Positions 17,164-26,237 of a stretch of DNA of 64,000 nucleotides are shown in pieces; the first letter of the stretch is position 1, and every line of letters begins with the position of its first letter. Both the position numbers and the translations under genes were made by a program. The stretch is from positions 2,232,001 to 2,296,000 of the forward strand of contig NZ_CP119794.1 of NCBI RefSeq assembly GCF_029338315.1, given 5' to 3'. Below the pieces are notes generated by a model that had not been told where the DNA came from, did not search any database, and worked only from the letters and a program-made list of their open reading frames with translations. The stretch comes from Haloarcula regularis (GTDB taxonomy: Archaea; Halobacteriota; Halobacteria; Halobacteriales; Haloarculaceae).

Positions 17164-18510
17164 ATGACCGACTCCGCGAGGACGCTCCCCGAAGGTGCCC
17201 GCCGTCGGGGCCTCGCCATCGTCCTGGCTGTCGTCTTCCTCGACCTGCTGGGATTCGGCATCATCATCCCCATCCTCCCCTTCTACACGCGCTCGTTTCC
17301 GGGTGGCACCGAGTTCGTCATCGGTCTGCTGGCGGCGTCGTACTCGGCGATGCAGTTCGGGTTCGCGCCCGTCCTGGGGTCGCTCTCGGACCGGGCGGGC
17401 CGCCGGCCGGTGCTCGTCCTCTCGCTTTCGGGGTCGGTGCTGGCCTGGACCATCTTCGGCCTGGCCGACGCGCTGTGGTTGCTCTTTGCCTCCCGGATGC
17501 TCGCCGGCGCGATGGGCGGGAACCTCTCGACGGCCCAGGCCTACGTCGCGGACGTGACTCCGCCGGAGCGCCGGGCGGCCGCGCTGGGCTACATCGGCGC
17601 GGCCTTCGGCGTGGGCTTCATTTTCGGTCCTGGAATCGGTGCGATCCTCTCTTTCGACGCCACCGTCGCCGCCGTCGCCGCCGCGCTCCCCGCCGTCGTC
17701 CCCATCACGAAGTTCTCCCTGCCGAGCTTCGCCGCGGCGTTCGCCAGCCTCTGTGGCGTCGTCGTCGCGGTGTTCTTCCTCCCCGAGTCGCGCGCCCCGG
17801 CGGCGACGGACGAGGCCCGCACCGCCCGCCCGTCGGCCCTCTCACAGCTCCGGGCCGCCGTCGCCGCGCCGGGTCTGCGCGAACTGCTCGTCGCCTTCTT
17901 CCTGGTCTCGTTTGCCTTCTCGGGTGTGCAGATAATGTTCATCCCGTACGTCGCCGACGTCTACGGCTACACGGCGGCCCAGAGCGCGCTGTTGCTGACC
18001 TACATCGGCGTCCTGGCGGTACTCACGCAGGGCGTCCTCATCGGGCGGCTGACCGCCAGGTACGGCCCCGTGGCGCTCTCTGTCGCGGGCACCGCGTTGC
18101 TGGTCGGCAGCGTCGGCCTCCTCCCGTTCTCGAAGACCGTGGGGGCTCTCTTTCCGGACCTCTCCGCGCTCGCGCCGTTTCTCACCGCCGACCTGCTGGG
18201 GCTGCTCGCGATTCTCACCGTTCTCCCGGTTGGCAACGGCGTCCTCTCGGTGACGCTGACGGCCCTGGTCTCACAGCGCGCCGGTGCGGACGTCCAGGGC
18301 AGCGCCTTCGGCATCACCCAGGGCGCCGGGAGCCTCGCCCGCACCGTCGGCCCGCCGGTGATGGGGTGGCTGTACTTCGCCGTCGGCTTCTGGTCCCCGT
18401 TTGTCGTCGGGGCCGTCCTCCTGCTCCCGGTCGGCGCGCTCGTCCTCCGTCTCGGCCGCCACGAGCCGGTCACGGACCCGGCCCCGACCGACCCGGGCCA
18501 CATCAGGTAG
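17164..18510 (+). CDS. Major facilitator superfamily transporter (TetA/DHA1-like)
   Basis: 448-aa, twelve-helix membrane transporter. Motif A of the drug/H+ antiporter group is clear after TM2 (GSLSDRAGRRPVL), and TM5 contains the GFIFGPGIGAIL (motif C-like) antiporter signature. A longer central cytoplasmic loop rich in Ala/Arg separates TM6 and TM7, as usual. The closest resemblance is to the TetA-type tetracycline/multidrug exporter branch, but the substrate cannot be read. The ATG at 17164 follows a short GC-rich leader and is divergent from the radical SAM gene by 116 bp. Confidence 0.83.
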   Translation: MTDSARTLPEGARRRGLAIVLAVVFLDLLGFGIIIPILPFYTRSFPGGTEFVIGLLAASYSAMQFGFAPVLGSLSDRAGRRPVLVLSLSGSVLAWTIFGLADALWLLFASRMLAGAMGGNLSTAQAYVADVTPPERRAAALGYIGAAFGVGFIFGPGIGAILSFDATVAAVAAALPAVVPITKFSLPSFAAAFASLCGVVVAVFFLPESRAPAATDEARTARPSALSQLRAAVAAPGLRELLVAFFLVSFAFSGVQIMFIPYVADVYGYTAAQSALLLTYIGVLAVLTQGVLIGRLTARYGPVALSVAGTALLVGSVGLLPFSKTVGALFPDLSALAPFLTADLLGLLAILTVLPVGNGVLSVTLTALVSQRAGADVQGSAFGITQGAGSLARTVGPPVMGWLYFAVGFWSPFVVGAVLLLPVGALVLRLGRHEPVTDPAPTDPGHIR

Positions 18511-18547
18511 GGGCGGCGTTGATGTATCTGGAGAAATACTTCTGGTT

Positions 18548-19069
18548 ATGGGCGAGGACGACTCTGGCCCCGTGGGCGGCCCGGTCTCGGCCGGCGAGTC
18601 GCTCGACGAGCGGGTCCTGGCCCGCAGCGAGGACCTCATGCGATCCGTCGAGGTGGTGGCCGCGCTGGTGCTGGTCGTGCTCTTTGCCATCGGCGTCTTC
18701 GACCTCGGCCTGCAGATATTCCGCACCGCGCTCTCGGGCACCATCACCGATCCGCTGGTGGTCGTCGGGTTCATCGACACCGCCCTGCTGCTCTTTATCA
18801 TCGTCGAGGTGTACCAGACCGTCGTCGCCTACACCCGGGAGAGCCAGACGCGCCGTATCGTCCGCCTGGTCATCTACACCGGCGTCATCGCCATGGTCCG
18901 GAAGGCCATCATCTTCCGGACCGGCGAGTACGCCGACGAACAAGCCGCCCTGCTCGCCGCCGGCGCCTACGCACTCATCATCTTCGGCCTGGCGGCCCTG
19001 CTCGTCGTCGAACGGCGCACCCGCGAGACCGACGAGGCGACGCCCGCCCCCTCGCCCGAAGACAGTTAA
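18548..19069 (+). CDS. PsiE-like small membrane protein
   Basis: 173-aa protein with four transmembrane helices (about residues 35-60, 70-95, 105-125, 135-155) after a charged cytoplasmic N-terminus. The helix sequences and the internal QTRRIVRLVIYTGVIAMVRK segment resemble the phosphate-starvation-inducible PsiE family, whose function is unknown. The ATG at 18548 is the start nearest the first helix. It lies 37 bp after the MFS gene and 24 bp before the DUF373 gene, so the three may form an operon. Confidence 0.7.
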   Translation: MGEDDSGPVGGPVSAGESLDERVLARSEDLMRSVEVVAALVLVVLFAIGVFDLGLQIFRTALSGTITDPLVVVGFIDTALLLFIIVEVYQTVVAYTRESQTRRIVRLVIYTGVIAMVRKAIIFRTGEYADEQAALLAAGAYALIIFGLAALLVVERRTRETDEATPAPSPEDS

Positions 19070-19093
19070 ACGCTCGTGGCGTATCCGGCGACA

Positions 19094-20194
19094 ATGCTGC
19101 TGGTGCTGTGTGTCGACCTCGACGACGACCTCGGCCGGAAGACCGGTATGGACACGCCGGTCATCGGGCGCGACGCGGTGGAAGACGCAGCCGTCGCGCT
19201 GGCCGAGGCCGACCCCGAGGACTCCGACGTCAACGTCCTCTTCGAGGGCATCCACATCTACGACGGCGTCGAGGACGAGGCCGTCGAGGTCGCCGCGGTC
19301 ACCGGCGTCGACGGGAGCGACGTGGCGGCCAACCGCGCCGTCGGCGAGGAGGTCGACACGGTGCTGGCGTCGCTGGTCACCAGCGAGGACGTCCGGGCAC
19401 TGGTCGTCACCGACGGCGCCCAGGACGAGTCCGTGGTGCCGGTCATCCGCTCGCGGGTCCCCATCGACGGCGTCCGCCGGGTCGTCGTCCGCCAGGCCCA
19501 GAACCTGGAGTCGATGTACTACACCATCAAGCAGGTCCTCGACGACCCGGAGACCCGCGGGACCATCCTGGTGCCGCTGGGCATCCTCCTCCTTATCTAC
19601 CCGCTGACCATCGCCGTCGAGTCGCTGGGCCTTCCGGGGTCGGCGCTCGGTATCATCTCCGGCTTGCTCGGGCTGTACGTCCTGGCCCGTGGGCTGGGCG
19701 CGGAGGAACTGGTCGACCGGACGGCCGAGCGCATCACCTCCGGGGTCTACGCCGGCCGCATAACCATCATCACCTACGTCGTGGCCGCGGCGCTGTTGGT
19801 CATCGGCGGCGTCAGCGGCGTCCAGACGCTCGACGCCCAGCCCGAACCCCGCTCTGCCGTCGAGGTCGTCGCCGCGCTCGTCTTCGGGTCGCTCCAGTGG
19901 TTCGCCGCCGCCGGCGTCACCTCCAGTCTGGGCCGGGTCACCGACGAGTACCTCCACGATACGTTCCGGTGGCGGTACCTCAACGCGCCCTTCTACGTGC
20001 TCGCCATCGCCGCCGTCCTCCACGGAGTCAGCGCCTTCTTTCTTGGCCTGCAGGACCTCCAGTACCTCGCCGTCGTCCTCACCGGCGGGACGCTGCTGGG
20101 CCTGGCGAGCACCCTCGCCTTCGCCGTCGCCGAGACCCGTTTCGAGCCGCCGGACCAGCGCAGTCAAGGCCCCGGCGGCCACTCCTCCGAGTGA
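19094..20194 (+). CDS. DUF373 family membrane protein
   Basis: Archaeal conserved membrane protein of unknown function, about 366 aa. The N-terminal ~140 residues are a cytosolic alpha/beta domain with the family hallmark LLVLCVDLDDDLGRKTG and TDGAQDESVVPVI. Six hydrophobic helices follow, starting at LVPLGILLLIYPLTIAVESLG. The ATG at 19094 gives MLLVLCVDLD; an in-frame ATG six codons upstream is less likely. The next gene starts inside the stop codon (TGATG), a sign of translational coupling. Confidence 0.82.
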   Translation: MLLVLCVDLDDDLGRKTGMDTPVIGRDAVEDAAVALAEADPEDSDVNVLFEGIHIYDGVEDEAVEVAAVTGVDGSDVAANRAVGEEVDTVLASLVTSEDVRALVVTDGAQDESVVPVIRSRVPIDGVRRVVVRQAQNLESMYYTIKQVLDDPETRGTILVPLGILLLIYPLTIAVESLGLPGSALGIISGLLGLYVLARGLGAEELVDRTAERITSGVYAGRITIITYVVAAALLVIGGVSGVQTLDAQPEPRSAVEVVAALVFGSLQWFAAAGVTSSLGRVTDEYLHDTFRWRYLNAPFYVLAIAAVLHGVSAFFLGLQDLQYLAVVLTGGTLLGLASTLAFAVAETRFEPPDQRSQGPGGHSSE

Positions 20195-20490
20195 TGTACG
20201 TCTCCCGCGCCGTCGAGAGCATCCGCGCCGACCCGATTCCCGGCGAGACCGTCGCGCTGGCGCTGACGACCGCCGACGACGCCGACTCCGAGGCCGTCGC
20301 CAGCGCCGTCGAGGACTGCGGCGCCACCGTCGAGCGCAACCTCCAGTTCGACGATCTGGCGGTGTCGGTCCCCCACGAGCGCGTCGACGACGTCTGTGCT
20401 GTCGACGGCCTGACCGCTGTCGAGACGACCGACGCCATCGCCATCACCACCGCCGAGGCGACCGACGAGGACGTCGAGTACGAGGGCTGA
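20194..20490 (+). CDS. Small acidic hypothetical protein (98 aa), coupled to DUF373 gene
   Basis: Starts at the ATG of 20194-20196, which overlaps the preceding stop codon by one base, so it is probably translated by coupling. The sequence is a compact acidic alpha/beta domain with repeated short beta strands (VALALTTADDADSEAV; NLQFDDLAVSVPH; TDAIAITTAEATD). This suggests a ferredoxin-like or ACT-like small fold, but no motif identifies it. It ends 42 bp before tRNA-Arg. Function unknown. Confidence 0.6.
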   Translation: MYVSRAVESIRADPIPGETVALALTTADDADSEAVASAVEDCGATVERNLQFDDLAVSVPHERVDDVCAVDGLTAVETTDAIAITTAEATDEDVEYEG

Positions 20491-20532
20491 TTTCGCACGC
20501 CTTTTGTCACCGCCCCCGCTACGAACTGGTGA

Positions 20533-20607
20533 GGGCACGTAGCTCAGTCCGGATAGAGCGTCGGACTTCTAATCCGACGGTCGTGGGTTCGAATCCCATC
20601 GTGCCCG
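20533..20607 (+). tRNA. tRNA-Arg (anticodon TCT)
   Basis: The seven-base acceptor stem GGGCACG pairs with CGTGCCC (20600-20606) and the discriminator is G. The D-arm is GCTC..GAGC, and the anticodon stem TCGGA/TCCGA encloses the loop CTTCTAA, giving anticodon TCT. The T-arm GTGGG TTCGAAT CCCAT closes it. No intron and no encoded CCA. It reads AGA codons. Confidence 0.95.
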
Positions 20608-20610
20608 TCT

Positions 20611-20946
20611 AAATTTTACTTCGTCGGGTTCGCGTCTGCGACGCGAACCACTCCTCGCAAAATTTAGTATAAAACGACCTTCACGCTCACTTCGTTCGCG
20701 TGAAGTGAACCGCTCGCTACGCTCGGCGGATGCTCGACAGTCGGACGTAGAGGGATCGTACAATCCCGGAAGGAATGTTCGGTAGTGACCGCTCTCTCGT
20801 CCGTTCGACTCGAAAAACGTGGGCTTGGTGATCACTGTGAAGCAAGGCTCGAACGTCGAGCGGAGCGAGTCTTTCGGTGGCGAAAAAGAGCCGGCACCTC
20901 GCTGCGCTCGGTGCCGGTGAACCGCGCTCACTCCGTCCGCGCGGCG
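20611..20946. repeat. Two intergenic hairpin elements downstream of tRNA-Arg (copies 3 and 4)
   Basis: Most of the 444-bp gap after tRNA-Arg. Copy 3 (20611-20730) runs TTTTACTTCGTCGG, stem GGTTCGCGTCTGCGACGCGAACC, CTCCTCGCAAAATTT, a second stem TTCACGCTCACTTCGTTCGCGTGAA, then GTGAACCGCTCGC. Copy 4 (20860-20946) runs GGTGGCGAAAAAGAG, stem CCGGCACC..GGTGCCGG, then GTGAACCGCGCTCAC. The part order is that of the elements at 2066 and 38163. A minus-strand frame crossing this region and the tRNA is not a gene. Confidence 0.6.
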
Positions 20947-21051
20947 GTGACTCCGTGGTCGTGGGTCGATAGGAGTCGGATTATAGAACTCGAACACGGC
21001 TCTCTCCGGGTATCGTCCCGCCGTGCCTCGATCCCCTCGCGGGGGCTGCGT

Positions 21052-22697
21052 TCATCGCCCGTTCCGTCGTCGCCACCAGAGCCCGAGCGTCAGCGCGACC
21101 ACACTCGCGGTCACCCAGAGAACCGTGGGGGGTGCCTGCTCGTCGGTTGCGTCGGCCGCGTCGACGTCGGTCACGGCCACGGGCCTGCTGACGGCGAAGT
21201 CACGCTGCTGTTCGGTGTCTGCGGCGACCCCGCGCCGAACAGTGTCGACTTCGTAGCGTGCGGGCGTCCGGCGCGGGCGAAGCAGGGTCGAACTTGGTTC
21301 GTCGGCCTCGGGCCACGGTTCGTCGACCAACGGGTCGGACCCGGCCTTGACCTCGACGCCGTCGTCGAGGCCGTCCCCGTCGGTGTCGGCCCGGAACGGG
21401 TGGCTCCCGTAGCGCCACTCGGCGGCGTTGTCGAGGCCGTCGCGGTCCGGGTCGTTGCGCCCCTCGCGGGTGACGGCGTGGGGTTCGTCGGGCACCAGTG
21501 GTGCGGAGCCGACGACCGCCTGCCGGGCGAACGCCGCGGTCTCCCTGCCGGCGACCGTGGCGATGGCCTCGACGAACGAGTCGAGGGTAACCGGGCCCTC
21601 CCGGGCCGTTAGCAGTTCGAGCACGTCCTCGAACGAGTGCTCCCATCCGGTCCGGCGCTGGATGCGGGCGTCGAGGGCGGCGACGACCCGTGCGCCCTTG
21701 TGGTACGGGGCGGTCCGTGCGTCCCACGTTTCGGGGCGCGAGAGGTCGGCCCGCTCCGAGCGCTCGGTCGTGATGCGCGTCCGGAACCGGTCGTAGCCGA
21801 CGTGGCCCTGCCGCAGCGTGATGGTCGCGGCGTAGTAGTCGGCGCTGCCCTCGGTGACCCAGCGCATCTCCTCGGTCGTCCGGTAGTGCTGGCGGGTGTG
21901 GCGGTACTCGTGGACCCAGACGTTCGTCGGGTGTCTGACGGGCTCTCTGGCGTTGACGATGACCGCCGGTTCGCCGTTGGCGGGCGTGTACCCGCCCGGC
22001 CCGAGCCAGTCCGGGGCGGCGAAGACGGTCACCACGCTGTGGGTCGGGCCGACGCGCGTCTCGCGCTGAGCGCCCGCGATGGACCCGAGGATGGTCGCCG
22101 GCGGCGCCCGTAGCACCACGGTCTCGGGGACGACGAGCCGGATCGACCCAACGCCCGTCTCCCGGGTCACCATCTCGTAGGCGCCGAGGTAGGCGACGGA
22201 GGGGCTCCCCACGCCGGGGCCGTCGACGGTCAGGCGCTCGTCCCAGTCGGGTTCGCGCTCGCCCCGCCACTGCCAGCGGGCGCGCAGAGCGACCTCCGTT
22301 CGACTGACGAGCGTCCACTCCCGCGTGTCGGCCGTCCGCTGACCGAACGGCGTCGAGAGGTCGACGGGGACCGTATACGAGAGCCTGGGTCGTTCGGCGT
22401 CGCCGTCCCACTGCAGGCCCTGTCCGTTCGCTCGAACCCGTCCCGGGAGACCCGCGTCGCGTTCGTGGGCAACTGGACCGTGAGGCTGGCGACGGGGTCG
22501 GGGACGGTGACAACCGCCGTCACGCGGACGAGGCCGGGCCGCGCGGGCAGGCGCTGAATCTCGTAACGGACGTCGATAGACGGGGCCGACGCGGTCGGTT
22601 CCGACGGGGCGTCGGCGGCGGCGACCGGCCCGGTCGCGCCGCTGCAGAGGGCGAGTGCGAGCCCCAGTGCCACGATAGCCGAACGTATCGTCGTCAT
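21052..22697 (-). CDS. Secreted/anchored zinc metalloprotease with calcium-type repeats, frameshifted
   Basis: Begins at the ATG of 22695-22697 with a signal peptide (SAIVALGLALALCSGATGPVAAA). About 70 residues later the frame breaks at the CC of 22424-22425 (one base short). It then continues through a beta-rich region, an HEYRH zinc motif with a downstream TEGSADYYA (third ligand Glu expected here), and a helical domain. Next come two thrombospondin-type-3 calcium repeats (DPDRDGLDNAAEW and DTDGDGLDDGVEV) and a final transmembrane helix before WWRRRNGR. About 548 aa in all. The overall layout suggests a cell-surface gluzincin-like peptidase. Its substrate is unknown. Confidence 0.75.
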
Positions 22698-22831
22698 TAC
22701 CCGACTCCGGTACGCAGGGGTTGCGGCCCACCCGGCAAAAACGTTCGTCGGCCCGACGCTCGCGCGATACGGGCCCGTCGGGGGCCCGCCAGGTCGCAAG
22801 CGTTTTGCCGTCCGCCAATCTACGCTGGGCT

Positions 22832-23283
22832 ATGCCCGACTGTCCGCTCGCAGACGAATGCCCCAGCTTCACCGAACGAATCGAGGGGATGGGCTGTACG
22901 CACTACGGCGACCGGGGTGGTGCGGAGTGGTGTAACCACTACAGCCAGCCCATCTCGGAACTCAAGAGCCAACCGGTGAAAATCGGCGAGGAGGTCGTCG
23001 TGACCGTCGAGGACATCCACGAGAGCGGTGCCGGCGTCGGCCGTACGGAGGACGGCTTCATCATCATGGTCGACGGCGTCTGCCGCCGGCGAAGGCGAAG
23101 GTGAAGGTGACGAAGGTGCGGTCGAACCACGCGCGAGCGGACGAGATCGAGCGGCTCGAACTCGACGAGGAGGACGTGGACGACGACGAGGCCGACCGGA
23201 CGGCGGCCGACGAGGACGCCGAGGACGGCGAGGACGACGACCGTCGACGGCTCGGCAGCCGGGACAACTTCTGGGGCAGCTAG
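22832..23283 (+). CDS. Cysteine-rich TRAM-domain protein, frameshifted
   Basis: About 150 aa after repair. The N-terminus carries five to six cysteines (CPLADECPSF, GMGCTHYG, EWCNHY) that may bind a metal. The TRAM beta-barrel then follows: VKIGEEVVVTVEDIHESGAGVGRTEDGFIIMVDGV. The frame then breaks at 23080. Inserting one C gives LPPAKAKVKVTKVRSNHARAD, the normal end of a TRAM domain. A very acidic Asp/Glu tail ends at the TAG of 23281-23283. TRAM domains bind RNA, and haloarchaea have several small TRAM proteins thought to act as RNA chaperones. Confidence 0.82.
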
Positions 23284-23416
23284 ACCGGGCAGTGTTCAGT
23301 TACGATCCGAGAGCCACGAACAGACAGCCGGGGCATTCTGGCGCTGCGAAGCATCGTAAACACGACCGCGAGACTGGCACCGGAACTTTTTGACCCCTAG
23401 TGCCGTGGCGACTGGT

Positions 23417-24265
23417 ATGGACCTCGAACTCGAGGGGAACGTAGTACTGTGTACCGCCGCGACGAGTGGCCTCGGCCTCGCGAGCGCCGAATCCTTCGCT
23501 CGCGAGGGCGCACACGTCGCCGTCTGTGGGACCACGCCCGAACACGTCGAGGCGGCGCGAGAGCGACTCGGGGAGACGGGCGACGGTGACGTCCTGGCCG
23601 TCGAGGCCGACATCACCGACCGCGACGAGGTCGAGGCGTTCGTCGAGGAGACCGTCGAGACGCTGGGCGGTCTCGACCACGTCGTCACGAGCGCCGGGGG
23701 CCCCGGCCCCGGCCCCTTCCTCGAGACGACCGAACGCGAGTGGTACACGGCTTTCGACCTGCTGGTGATGAGTGTCGTCTGGACCACCCGCTTTGCCTAC
23801 CCCTACCTCCGGGACTCCGAGGCGGGGACCGTCGTCAACATCACCTCCCGGTCGGTCGCGGAGGTCATCGACGACCTGGTCCTCTCGAACGCGGTGCGCC
23901 GGGCGGTCATCGGCCTGATGAAGACCCAGGCACGCGAGTGGGGTCCGGCGGTCCGGGTCAACGCCGTCCTCCCGGGGTCTCACGAGACGCCCCGCATCGA
24001 GGAACTCGTCGAGGCCGCCGTCGAACGCGGCGAGTACGACTCCTACGAGGCGGGCATCGCCGAGTGGTCCGACGCACCGCTGGGGCGGGTCGGCCAGCCC
24101 GAAGAACTCGGCGACGTCGTCGCCTTCCTCTCGTCGGCCCGCGCGTCCTACGTCACCGGCACTGCCCTCCCCGTCGACGGCGGGTCGATGCGAAAGCTAG
24201 CGGCCCGGTCGATCCAGCGACTGGCCGGCGTTCCCGCTGGGGGTCGCCAGCTGCCAGACGAGTAG
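23417..24265 (+). CDS. SDR-family protein lacking the canonical Tyr-Lys pair
   Basis: 282-aa Rossmann-fold protein of the short-chain dehydrogenase/reductase superfamily, most like 3-oxoacyl-ACP reductases. The nucleotide site is TAATSGLG (first Gly of TGxxxGxG replaced by Ala), then DITD and SAGGPG. Thirteen residues after the catalytic-position Ser (NITS), the usual YxxxK is SNAVR, so both Tyr and Lys are replaced. The C-terminus has LPVDGG, as usual. Either a divergent subfamily with other chemistry or a non-catalytic member. ATG at 23417. Its last 69 bp overlap a putative antisense membrane gene. Confidence 0.78.
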   Translation: MDLELEGNVVLCTAATSGLGLASAESFAREGAHVAVCGTTPEHVEAARERLGETGDGDVLAVEADITDRDEVEAFVEETVETLGGLDHVVTSAGGPGPGPFLETTEREWYTAFDLLVMSVVWTTRFAYPYLRDSEAGTVVNITSRSVAEVIDDLVLSNAVRRAVIGLMKTQAREWGPAVRVNAVLPGSHETPRIEELVEAAVERGEYDSYEAGIAEWSDAPLGRVGQPEELGDVVAFLSSARASYVTGTALPVDGGSMRKLAARSIQRLAGVPAGGRQLPDE

Positions 24266-24430
24266 CCCGAGCGAGACTAGCGCGACCGCCGCCGTCGCGA
24301 CGTAGGCCTCGCTCTCGACCGGGAACAGCTGGTCCGGAAAGAGGGCCGCGAACACGAGCAGTCCGCCCGCAGAGAACCCGACCAGCAGCGGGACGACGGT
24401 CAGCCAGAACCGGCGAGCAGCCCCTTCCAT
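24197..24430 (-). CDS. Putative small two-helix membrane protein (77 aa)
   Basis: Two hydrophobic segments, FWLTVVPLLVGFSAGGLLVFAAL and YVATAAVALVSLGLLVWQLA, separated by a short polar loop and followed by a polar tail. The ATG is at 24428-24430. The tail overlaps the end of the SDR gene on the opposite strand by 69 bp. The clear two-helix pattern argues it is real, but the overlap and short length leave doubt. Function unknown. Confidence 0.5.
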   Translation of the reverse strand: MEGAARRFWLTVVPLLVGFSAGGLLVFAALFPDQLFPVESEAYVATAAVALVSLGLLVWQLATPSGNAGQSLDRPGR

Positions 24431-24696
24431 ACCCGCACCACTCGTTCTAGCCTACTGTGTGTTTCGCCTGAATGACAGTCAGTCGATAGGGCTCCCACGA
24501 CGTCGGTCTCGCCGATACAGCACTCGAAACTATCCACGGCGGTGGGCCTGCGAGGAACCCACCCGTGTGTCGGTTGTCTCGACGTATCGTGGATGTCCGA
24601 GTCGACGTGGGTTCGAGCATCCGTGGCCACCGGCCGGATGGAACGTATACGTCCACCGGGTCGCTCATCCTCTGGTGGGGTCTCTACCGATCGCCG
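24431..24696. other. Intergenic region without recognisable gene
   Basis: About 266 bp between two minus-strand genes. Short open frames exist on both strands, but their translations look random (Arg/Thr/Ser-rich, no hydrophobic or domain pattern). No clear repeat or strong palindrome was found. Confidence 0.4.
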
Positions 24697-25071
24697 CTAC
24701 GCCGCATCACTGCTCGCTTTGCTGGACAGGAACGCCGTCTGGTCCAGTGCGGAGAGCATCCCAACCACGTCGTCACCGTCGGTCACGGGCAGATGGTGGA
24801 TTTCGTGCTCGATCAGCGTGGCGGCGGCTTCCTGGACCGTGGTGTCGGCGTCGACGGTGATAAGATTCCTCGTCATGTGGTCGGCGACTGTCGCATCACC
24901 GAGCGCCCGTCTGGTGGCAACGATCTCCGCGAGGTCCGTCGTCGTAAACAGCCCGACCGGCCGACCGGCGGTGTCGACCACGACGAGTGATTGTACGTCC
25001 CCGCTGACCAACCGTGCGGCCGCGGCCTCGACGGCGGTCGTTTCGACGACAGTGACGAGGTCTTCGGTCAT
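24697..25071 (-). CDS. Stand-alone tandem CBS-domain protein
   Basis: 124-aa protein made of two CBS motifs (residues about 1-58 and 66-120), which pair to form a Bateman module that senses adenine nucleotides or similar ligands. Typical strands are LVSGDVQSLVVVD, GRPVGLFTTTDLAE, LITVDADTTV and HHLPVTDGDDVVGMLSALD. The ATG is at 25069-25071. An AT-rich TATA-like block (AGTAATACTTTTTC on the plus strand, 25125-25138) lies about 55 nt upstream. No catalytic domain is attached; target protein unknown. Confidence 0.88.
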   Translation of the reverse strand: MTEDLVTVVETTAVEAAAARLVSGDVQSLVVVDTAGRPVGLFTTTDLAEIVATRRALGDATVADHMTRNLITVDADTTVQEAAATLIEHEIHHLPVTDGDDVVGMLSALDQTAFLSSKASSDAA

Positions 25072-25202
25072 CAGGTTTCACGGGAGTTTCGCCAGTCGTC
25101 ATAACCGAAGTGCGTTGGCAGAATAGTAATACTTTTTCGTTGAAATTTCGCGGCCCACGCGCTCCGGATGCAGCATTCACTCGGTGAATCTCTCGATTGC
25201 CG

Positions 25203-26195
25203 TTAGAATTTTCCACTCGCTCGCAGCTCGCTCACCACTTCGCGGACCCGCTGGGCCTGCCCCTTCGGGACGACGAGCGTCCGGTCGTCGAACGACGCGA
25301 CGACGAGGTCCGAGACGCCGACGACGCTCACGTGGCCGTCCGAGGCCAGCACGTTCCCCTCGCTGTCGATGCTCACGTGGTCGCCGAGGACGGCGTTGCC
25401 CTCGGCGTGGTCCAGCACCCGTTCCAGCGCGTCCCACGACCCCAGATCGTCCCACTCGACGTCGGCGGGGACGACGGAGACGTTCTCGGCCCGTTCGAGG
25501 ACGGCGTAGTCGACGCTCACGGGGTCGACCGCATCGAAGGCGTCGGCCGGATTTTCGTCGAGGCGGTCGACCAGTGGCTCCAGTGGGGTCCCCTCGGTCG
25601 CGGCGAGGAAGGCCTCGGGCGTCCACGCGAACATGCCGGCGTTCCAGTAGAAGCCCGCCTCGACGTACTCGGCCGCCGTCTCCCGGTCGGGTTTCTCGTG
25701 GAACGCGTCGACGTGCTGGTAGCCGTCTTCGGTCCGCCCGGGCTTGATGTAGCCGTAACCGGTCGCCGGTCTGTCCGGTTCGATACCGAGTGTCACGAGC
25801 CCCCCTGTTTCCACTGCAACGCCGGTGGCCCGCCGGGCGACGTCCTCGAAGTCGCCCTCGATGTGGTGGTCGCTGGGCAGGCACAGGAGCACGCACTCGC
25901 CGACCTGTTCGCGGATCGTGTGGGCGGCGTAGGCCAGCGCCGGGCCGGTGTCTTTGGGCTCTGGTTCGGTCAGCACCGCTGCCCCGGGGGCGCGGTCGCG
26001 CACGCCGTCGACGTAGTCCTCGCGGGTGAGCACGTACGTCTCGTCGGCGAACCCGGCGCGGTCGACCGTCTCGGCCAGCAGCGACCGCTCGCGGCCGAAC
26101 GACTGGAACTGCTTGGGGCGGTCCGACCGGCTCGCGGGGTAGAGTCGCGTCCCCGTGCCACCGGCCAGAATCAGCGCGACGAGTGGTCTGTCCAT
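25203..26195 (-). CDS. Mannose-1-phosphate guanylyltransferase
   Basis: Nucleotidyltransferase of 330 aa that makes GDP-mannose from mannose-1-phosphate and GTP for surface glycan synthesis. The N-terminus has the signature ILAGGTGTRLYPASR plus RPKQF; later are CLPSDHHI, GYGYIKPG and FHEKPDRETAAEYV, then GFYWNAGMF and DDLGSWDAL. These match the ManC-type enzymes without the C-terminal isomerase domain, and match length for the single-function form. The ATG is at 26193-26195. It reads towards the CBS gene and away from the next hypothetical gene. Confidence 0.88.
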   Translation of the reverse strand: MDRPLVALILAGGTGTRLYPASRSDRPKQFQSFGRERSLLAETVDRAGFADETYVLTREDYVDGVRDRAPGAAVLTEPEPKDTGPALAYAAHTIREQVGECVLLCLPSDHHIEGDFEDVARRATGVAVETGGLVTLGIEPDRPATGYGYIKPGRTEDGYQHVDAFHEKPDRETAAEYVEAGFYWNAGMFAWTPEAFLAATEGTPLEPLVDRLDENPADAFDAVDPVSVDYAVLERAENVSVVPADVEWDDLGSWDALERVLDHAEGNAVLGDHVSIDSEGNVLASDGHVSVVGVSDLVVASFDDRTLVVPKGQAQRVREVVSELRASGKF

Positions 26196-26237
26196 GGCCA
26201 CCTCTTGCCCGCCGGGGGGTTCAAAGGTATGGGTCGG

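Noticed and set aside
20569-20997. 142-residue minus-strand frame covering part of tRNA-Arg
   Set aside because: Crosses the tRNA and the hairpin repeats; the Arg/Ser-rich translation is typical of false predictions over tRNA genes.
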